Source of the DNA: Benincasa hispida
Lineage: Eukaryota > Streptophyta > Magnoliopsida > Cucurbitales > Cucurbitaceae
Reading direction: 5' to 3'
Length of the DNA: 64,000 nucleotides
Assembly (NCBI RefSeq): GCF_009727055.1
Contig: NC_052360.1
Location: 65,146,145-65,210,144 of the forward strand
Of this stretch, positions 58,031-64,000 are shown one piece after another. The stretch's first letter is position 1. The number at the start of each line of letters is the position of its first letter. Both the position numbers and the translations under genes were made by a program. The notes under the pieces are model-generated. The model did no database searches and had not been told where the DNA came from. It worked only from the letters and a program-made list of their open reading frames with translations.

Positions 58031-58523
58031 AGCTCTAATAACCCCTTTAAATAGATCTACAAGCTCCCATACTGAATTGGAGTACATAGACTCTATTTCA
58101 AGGTCCATGGCTTTAATCCATTGGTCCTTATCTACGTCGTTCATTGCCTATTTATAGGATAGGGATCCTCAATGCCATCATTTGGTATGACAACCTAAGT
58201 TTCAGTTAAACCCAAGTAACGATCAGGTTGTATCACAATCCTCCTACTACATCGAGCCACTCTCAACGATTGAAAAGGAGAAGACTGACCTGAAGTGGTG
58301 GCTTCTTCATTAACTCTTGATGGACCAGCTGCATCAACAACCTTTGTTGATTCTTCAATAGCTTCATTCAATACTATTTTGCTAAGTGGTTTATGATCTC
58401 TCATATGGTATTCCTCTTAAAATGTAACATTTGTCGATACAAACACCTTATTTTCTTGAGGGTCATAGAACAGACCACCTCTTGTTTTCTAGATTAACCA
58501 AAAAATTTGCATAACCTTGAACG
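58031..58523 (-). pseudogene. E element: RT N-terminus, linker, integrase C-terminus
   Basis: Minus strand: VYEN-type integrase tail, NKVFVSTNVTF, HKPLSKIVLNEAIEESTKVVDAAGPSRVNEE (two worn copies of the 10-residue linker repeat), RVARCSRRIVIQPDRYLGL, then MNDVDKDQWIKAMDLEIESMYSNSVWELVD, the start of RT. It is cut mid-RT at 58031 against the A LTR. The frame changes at about 58145-58195. Confidence 0.75.
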
Positions 58524-60209
58524 TGTTGGGTTGTATGTCCTAAAACTCACAGTTTGTAATGTTAAACATATTCTATTATCAATAAAGATGTTGTTGACGT
58601 TTATTCAATAAAACTGTTATTGAATATGTGAATTGCACTTGTAAAGTTTAGATCTAATAAACTAAAGATCCATAATTATTGTATGAATACATGAACTTTA
58701 TGTGGAGACATAAAAGTGGATCGAGTTCAATAAATAGCCAAAACGGTCTATAGTATACGAATAAGGCTGGGTACCTTATTCTGGTAACACTATCGAATGC
58801 GACCCACTCTGTAGTTGTTACAATTTATTGTAAAGTGCTACAAATGAAGTGATCCTGATTCGTTCATGTATTGACATAAGGAGCAGGGGCGTCCTATGCA
58901 ATGAGTTTGCATAAGATCGGGCTAAGAATTAAGTCACTCTTACTTTATAACATTATTTATTGTTTAAGACTGACTATTTCAAAGCGATGACCTAGATAAC
59001 TTGATCTTAATCTTAAGCTAACTATTAGTTCCTGTTTATTCGGGATTATCCTTAGATTTGCATAGGTGAGGGTTGGCTCAATAGCGTCGGCTCAATAAGC
59101 CACCCATTTCAGTGGTAAGATCGGGTAGATAGCTGGGGACATAGGGTACAAAACGGAATTCACTCCTACCTGTTTTTAGGGATAGTAGAGAGGTTATTTC
59201 CTTAAGTACTGATTTAGGGTATTGAACAAAGGACCCCACCCTCTCATTGGCCAGAGAGAGACTCAGTTTAGTGATTGGATCACAAACCAATTGTTCATTA
59301 GAGGATCAGTGGGACTTAAAGAACAAGATGTAATCTCTAGGGTAATACAGTTTTTGACCTAGTCGTTATTACGAACAACCTGTGAAGGGTTAACTTACTA
59401 ATCATGATTATATCGAGTGGACATAATATATCTACAGTGAGAGGAGTGCAACTAATGGGCTTTATTGGAGTGATCTGGTAGTTAACAAATGGTGGTTCAT
59501 TAGGTTAAAGAGTTTAGCTAGTTAATCGCAAATTGTTGAAGCCCATGATCTGTAGGTCCGTGAGGTCCCCCTACTAGCTCATATCAGACTAAACCTTAGA
59601 ACAGTGTGATGAACGAATTTGAAGTATTCAAATTTGGATTTTGGAGCAAAGTGATAAATATATATGATATATTTAACCTAATTTTTAATTGTGAATTAAA
59701 CATAAAGAGATAGAAAATAGGAGATATTTAAATAAGATTTAAATATCATGATTATAAATAAGGATTCATATTCATTGGATTGTTGTTGGATTTAATATTA
59801 AATTATATTAACATACTCAAAGTTGCATGTTTTGCATGTAATGGTCTTTAAAAGGGGGAGTTTATTGAATTTTAAGACTCTTGGCCATAATGGAAATTAA
59901 TGAGATTATATGATAATCTCATAATAGTTTTCTCTCAAAGACTTAACCTTTTCCTCTCCAAATTAGTCACTTACCGGATTCCACCATCTCATTCTAAGAC
60001 TGGAAAATAGTCGAGAAGACTCTCGTGGTGGTCTACGAACCATTCGTGAGGAGATTGGAGCTAATTTGGAGAAGATTCAGAGTCTATAAAGGTTGTATTT
60101 ATATTTACCTTTTTACTTTATTTAATCTCATGTTTATCCTTTGTGATTAACCTAATTAGAGTACTTTAGATCCATTTTTTCTTTCGCTGCGTATGTATTC
60201 GTTCCATCA
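58524..60209 (+). mobile_element. Solo LTR B, plus orientation, in E
   Basis: TGTTGGGTTGTATGTCC...CGTTCCATCA, 1686 bp. The flanks gaacg (58519-58523) and gaatg (60210-60214) form a one-mismatch duplication, and the minus-strand pol text joins across it. Subfamily with a TTCCA(A/T)CA end, like 13263-15104. Confidence 0.8.
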
Positions 60210-60960
60210 GAATGAGGTTCTAACTTCTTAGGATTTGTCACTAACACATGTGTAGAACAACACCAGATTCTAAAGTAACGTAAAATCGATTTATGCCCCC
60301 TCCATATTCGAAAGGTGTTTCAAAAACACTCTTCGAGGGAACATTGTTCAAGATGTGAATTGCAATCTCTACCGCATATCCCTAAAACGGGTTAGGCAAT
60401 TGAGCATAGCTCATCATAGAACGAACCATATTTAATAAAGTTCTATTTTTGCTCTCTGATACATCGTTCTACTGAGGTGTACCAAGTGCTGAAAGTTGGG
60501 ATTGAATTCCATGTTCTATCATATAGTCCTAGAATTCTAAAACCATGTATTCACCACCCCGATTAGATCGAAGTGTTTTAATCATTTTATCTAATAGGTT
60601 TTTAACTTCAGTCTTATACTCGTTGAACTTTTCAAAGGCTTCAGACTTATGTTCCATTAGGTATAAATAACCATACCTCGAATAATCATATATGATAGAA
60701 ATGAAGTATTTGTACCCTCTTCTAGCCTTTACATTTATTGGACCACAATTATCTGAATGGATGAGTTCTAAGGGCTCTTTGGCTCTATAACATTTTCCAC
60801 TGGAAGGTCTTTTAGTCGTTTTTCCTTTAAGACAGGATTCACACAGAGGTAATGATTCATCTTCTAACTTGCTTAGAAGCCCATTCTTTATCAATTTTTC
60901 GATCTTATCGAGATTTAAGTGACCTAATCTCAAATGCAAAGATATGTATCATTGTAACTT
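60210..60960 (-). pseudogene. E integrase and pre-integrase
   Basis: Zinc domain: HLRLGH and CESC present (60830-60935). Core: first Asp in HSDNCGP; second Asp changed to Asn in LRSNRGGEY; Glu retained further down (NDVSESKNRTLL, about 60450) after a stop in PQ-stop-ND. The frame is open 60529-60939; the C-terminal part (NNVPSKSVFETPFE) runs into the B LTR. Confidence 0.8.
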
Positions 60961-61447
60961 GGAGAAATTCTTCGTCTTTTTGTTTGAATATTCACAGTTT
61001 TAAACATCTCATGATCTAAAAGTACTTTTGATTCAGTTGGTCTTAACACATATAAGTTGTCTTCTACTTTAGCTGAACAGATAGTTACACCATTTTTCAT
61101 ACTCTTCAATTAAATAGGAAATAGAAACAAGATTCCTCCTCATTTTATGAACAAGGTATAAAATTTCTAAAAGCAAAAATCTATTTCCAAAAAAACAACT
61201 TAGCAGCTCCCACTGCACAAGTTGAAATGGCATCTCTCGTTCCAACCTTGAGCATCATTTCATCCCGCTCGAGCTGCTGGAAGGAACTCATTCGTTTTAA
61301 AGAAGAACAAATGTGATTAGTGGCTCTCGAATCAAGTATCTAGGCGTTATGGTCATTTTCTACTAAACAAGTTTCCAGAACTAGTAAATCATATTTACCT
61401 TCATTCTCTTTCTTCTTCTTGGCGAGATACTTGGGGCAATTGCATTT
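60961..61447 (-). pseudogene. E protease and flanks
   Basis: The protease site reads ILDSRATNHIC: Gly of D-S-G is Arg (about 61325-61345), and a stop replaces the Trp just before. Downstream 'LRVGTRDAISTCAVGAA'-like text and VSISYL are recognisable with frameshifts. Confidence 0.7.
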
Positions 61448-62020
61448 TCAGTGATCATCCATGTTGCAGTGGAAGCATTTGTCCTTGTTGGCTACTTTGG
61501 CCTTACTTTCGCCTTTCCCAGCAGTAGGAACCTTCCCTTTCCCTCTTTTCTTTTTATGGATCTTTTTAAAAATAGAGTATGAACTAACATACTTGGTCCC
61601 CGTGGATGAACCCTTGTGGAACTTATTGGAATGGGCAACATTTTTCTCTCCTTCTACTGGTTCCTTACCTTTCATAAGAAACTGATAAGTCTGCAACTCA
61701 TTAAAAAGGATAGTTATAGAGTACTGTATTTTGTTCATAACCATATTCTTGCGAAATTGAAGGAAACTCTTCACAAGAGATTCTAAAATAAAGGACACCT
61801 GACTCTGTTCGTTGATGATTGCACCATTCATTTACGTAACATTAAATTGGACGTCTAGGTCAAGAACATGTTCTCTCATTTATTGCCCTTCCTTCATGCG
61901 CAAATTATAAATGTATTTGAGGCTCTCGTGTCAGATCTGAATGGACGGTTGTCCAAACATCTCTTAGAGGAATTCCATGATCTGACGCTCAGACATTATG
62001 GTCTCATGCTTCTTGATAAG
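61448..62020 (-). pseudogene. E gag, middle and C-terminal part
   Basis: Minus 62020 down: LIKKHETIMSERQIM, then KYIYNLRMKEG, REHVLDLDVQF, MNGAIINEQSQVSFILESLVKSF, a basic Lys/Gly linker and a zinc knuckle CFHCNMDDH-stop-KCNC (61430-61480). The knuckle keeps all four metal ligands but has a TGA in place of an expected Trp. Open 61448-61831. Confidence 0.8.
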
Positions 62021-63862
62021 TGTTGGGTTTTATGTCCTAAAACTCGCAGTTTGTAAAATGATAAACATTTTCTATAGTCAATAAACTTATTATTGATTTT
62101 ATAAATTGCATACATGAAAGTCTAAATCCAATAAACTAAGACTCATGACTATTGCATGAGTACTTGAACTTTATGTGGAGACATAAAAGTGGATCAGGTT
62201 CGAGTAAATAGTCAAAATGATCTATAGTATATGAATAAGGTTGGGTGCCTTATTCTGGTAACACTATGGGATGCGACCTATTCTATAGTTATTACAAAGA
62301 GTTGTAAAGTGCTACATACGAAGTGATCCTAATTCGTACATGTTATGACATGAGGAATGAGGGTGTCCTATGCAATGAGTTTGCATAAGATCAGACCAAG
62401 AAATAAATCACTCTTACTGTATAACGTTGTTTACTGTATAAGACTGGGTATTTCATTTAGACGACCTAGGTAACTCGATCTTAATCATGAGCTAACTATG
62501 AACTCCTATTTATTTGGGATTATCCTTAAATTTGCATAGGTGAGGGTTGGTTCAACAGCGTCGAATCAATAAGCTTCCTATTTCAGGGTAAGACCTAATA
62601 GATAGCTGAGGACATAGGGTACAAGACGAAGTTCATGCCTACCCGATTTAGGGGTAGGAGAAAGGTTCAAGTACTGAATCCAAGTCTTGAACAAGGGGCC
62701 CCATCCTCTCACTGGGCTGAGAGGGTTTTGGTTTAATGACTGGATCACAAACCAGTTGTTCATTAGAGGATCGGTAGGAACTTGAGGAACAAGAAGTAAT
62801 CTCGGGGGTAAAACAGATATTTGACCCAACCGTTATTACGAACAACCTGTGAAGGGTCGACTTGCTAATTATGGTTAAATCATGTGGACACAATATATCT
62901 ACAGTGAGGGGAATTCAACTATGGGCTTTAGTGGAGTGACCTATTAGTTAATGAATGGGGGTTAATTTGGTCTAATGAGTTTAGCCAATTAATCTCGGAT
63001 CGTTGGAGCCCATGATCTGTAGGTCAGCGAGGTCCCCCTACTAGCTCGTAAATGGATTAGCTCTAGAGTAGCGTGATAAGTTAATTTGAAATGTTCAAAT
63101 TAGAATTAAAGGAATTAGTAATTATATGAGATATAATTACACGTTTAATTTTAAAAATTAAAGGGAATTTGAGAATTAATATTTAAATATGATTTAAATA
63201 TATGAAGGTGGATTTTTGTAAAATTAATTTAATATTTGATATTAAATTAATTTCAATGATTTAAATTATTATTTATTAGTTTGGAAAAATTATTTTGTAA
63301 AAGTAATAATTTTTGTCTTGGGAAATCAAATTTGGAATTTGGATAAGTTGAAAAATACACAAAAATGGAAAGCTGGATTTTTCCATTATACCTTCATAGT
63401 TGCTCACACAAAACCCATTCTTTTTCCTTCAATTACTTCAAGCATGAGCTGCATCTCATGCAGCTATCTTCCTTGCATGATGGTCTGCAATATATTGAAG
63501 AGATTGGAGTGAATTTGAGACATGCAATCGATAGAATTTTGATTAAAAATTCGTGGTGAAGAAGGTGTTCTTCAACTAGATTGTTGTTGTGAGCTCTTCT
63601 CAAAATTCCCTTGATTCAAGCTTGTTTTGAGTCCCACAACTAAATCTAGAGCACCAAGAGAATAGTGGGGAAGATCTTAAGGTGGTCTACAATAAGATTT
63701 GGAGAAGTTTACAGCTGAAAATCGAGCTTTGAAGAAGTTCTACAAAGGTATGTCTTGAAACCCACTTGTTTTTGTAAAAGCATGATTTTATGCTGCCAAA
63801 ATTAATGAATTAGAGTGTTTAATGATCCTTGTTGCTTCCGCTGTTGCTGATACACTCTTACA
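62021..63862 (+). mobile_element. LTR B, plus orientation, in E gag
   Basis: TGTTGGGTTTTATGTCC...ACACTCTTACA, 1842 bp. Gag text of E lies on both sides in the opposite orientation, so it is an insertion; no internal element sequence is present. The flanks (ataag, gtcag) do not match well, unlike the two other solo B LTRs, which suggests a few bases were lost at a joint. The frames at 62578-62893 (minus), 63318 and 63365 are chance. Confidence 0.8.
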
Positions 63863-64000
63863 GTCAGATAGATTTGCCAAAATGTAGACTTGGCCCTTGT
63901 TATTGCCTTCGTCCAACGATAATAAGCATCTTTCAACACTTGGGATGTATTATGAGCAGGGACTCGAGGACATTCCTCCGTCCAGATAAACAGCAAATCA
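63863..64000 (-). pseudogene. E gag, N-terminal part (runs off the window)
   Basis: Minus strand reads WTEECPRVPAHNTSQVLKDAYYRWTKAITRAKS, the conserved start of the B-type gag, then a frameshift just before the LTR. The start codon, leader and 5' LTR would be right of the window. Confidence 0.75.

Overview
The window is plant nuclear DNA. It is very A+T-rich and carries one intact-looking nuclear-type tRNA-Ala gene. It has no protein gene that I would call functional host sequence. Almost everything else is a graveyard of Ty1/copia LTR retrotransposons, LTR fragments and small foldback/MITE-like repeats. The gag-pol remnants resemble the abundant copia polyproteins of cucurbits such as melon and cucumber. 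I therefore suspect a Cucurbitaceae genome, but that is inference from family resemblance and not shown by the sequence.

Families are named here by letter. A: LTR about 2.0 kb, starts TGTTGGG(G/A)TTG, ends CTTCA. B: LTR about 1.7-1.85 kb, starts TGTTGGGTTTTATGTCC, with subfamilies ending in TACA or in TTCCA(A/T)CA. C: starts T(G/A)TTGGGAATGA. D: a Tnt1/Tork-like element with a 0.64-kb LTR. E: a minus-strand B-like gag-pol. F: a gag remnant. G: a 2.7-kb LTR, TGTCACACC...TTTCACA or TTTACA, probably Ty3/gypsy-like. H: a remnant near the left edge.

Layout. 1-3959: LTR pieces (H, three successive A-LTR starts) and a gag-only F remnant. 3960-15104: a minus-strand copia element with an A-type 3' LTR and a B-type 5' LTR, whose reverse transcriptase is split by a 2699-bp G solo LTR with an exact 5-bp target duplication. 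15105-27993: a partial B LTR, then A+T-rich intergenic DNA with MITE-like repeats, a decayed tRNA and one old LTR. 27994-49674: a plus-strand C element that is the outer shell of a five-level nest (C > G solo LTR > A LTR > plus-strand B element > minus-strand B fragment), plus a separate B solo LTR in its gag. 49675-53580: intergenic, with tRNA-Ala(UGC) and two MITE copies. 53581-57789: the D element, cut off in RNase H by an A-LTR fragment. 58031-64000: the E element, interrupted by two plus-strand B LTRs and running off the right edge.

No polyprotein is open end to end; all carry stops, frameshifts or deletions. The best preserved stretch is a 370-codon protease-integrase frame (38343-39455, minus). 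The most interesting signals are the nested architecture, the degenerate palindromic arrays (core agctaaacgatcgtttagct) in the B leader, the related aacgcatcg iteration in the unrelated G LTR, and the apparent A/B recombinant element.
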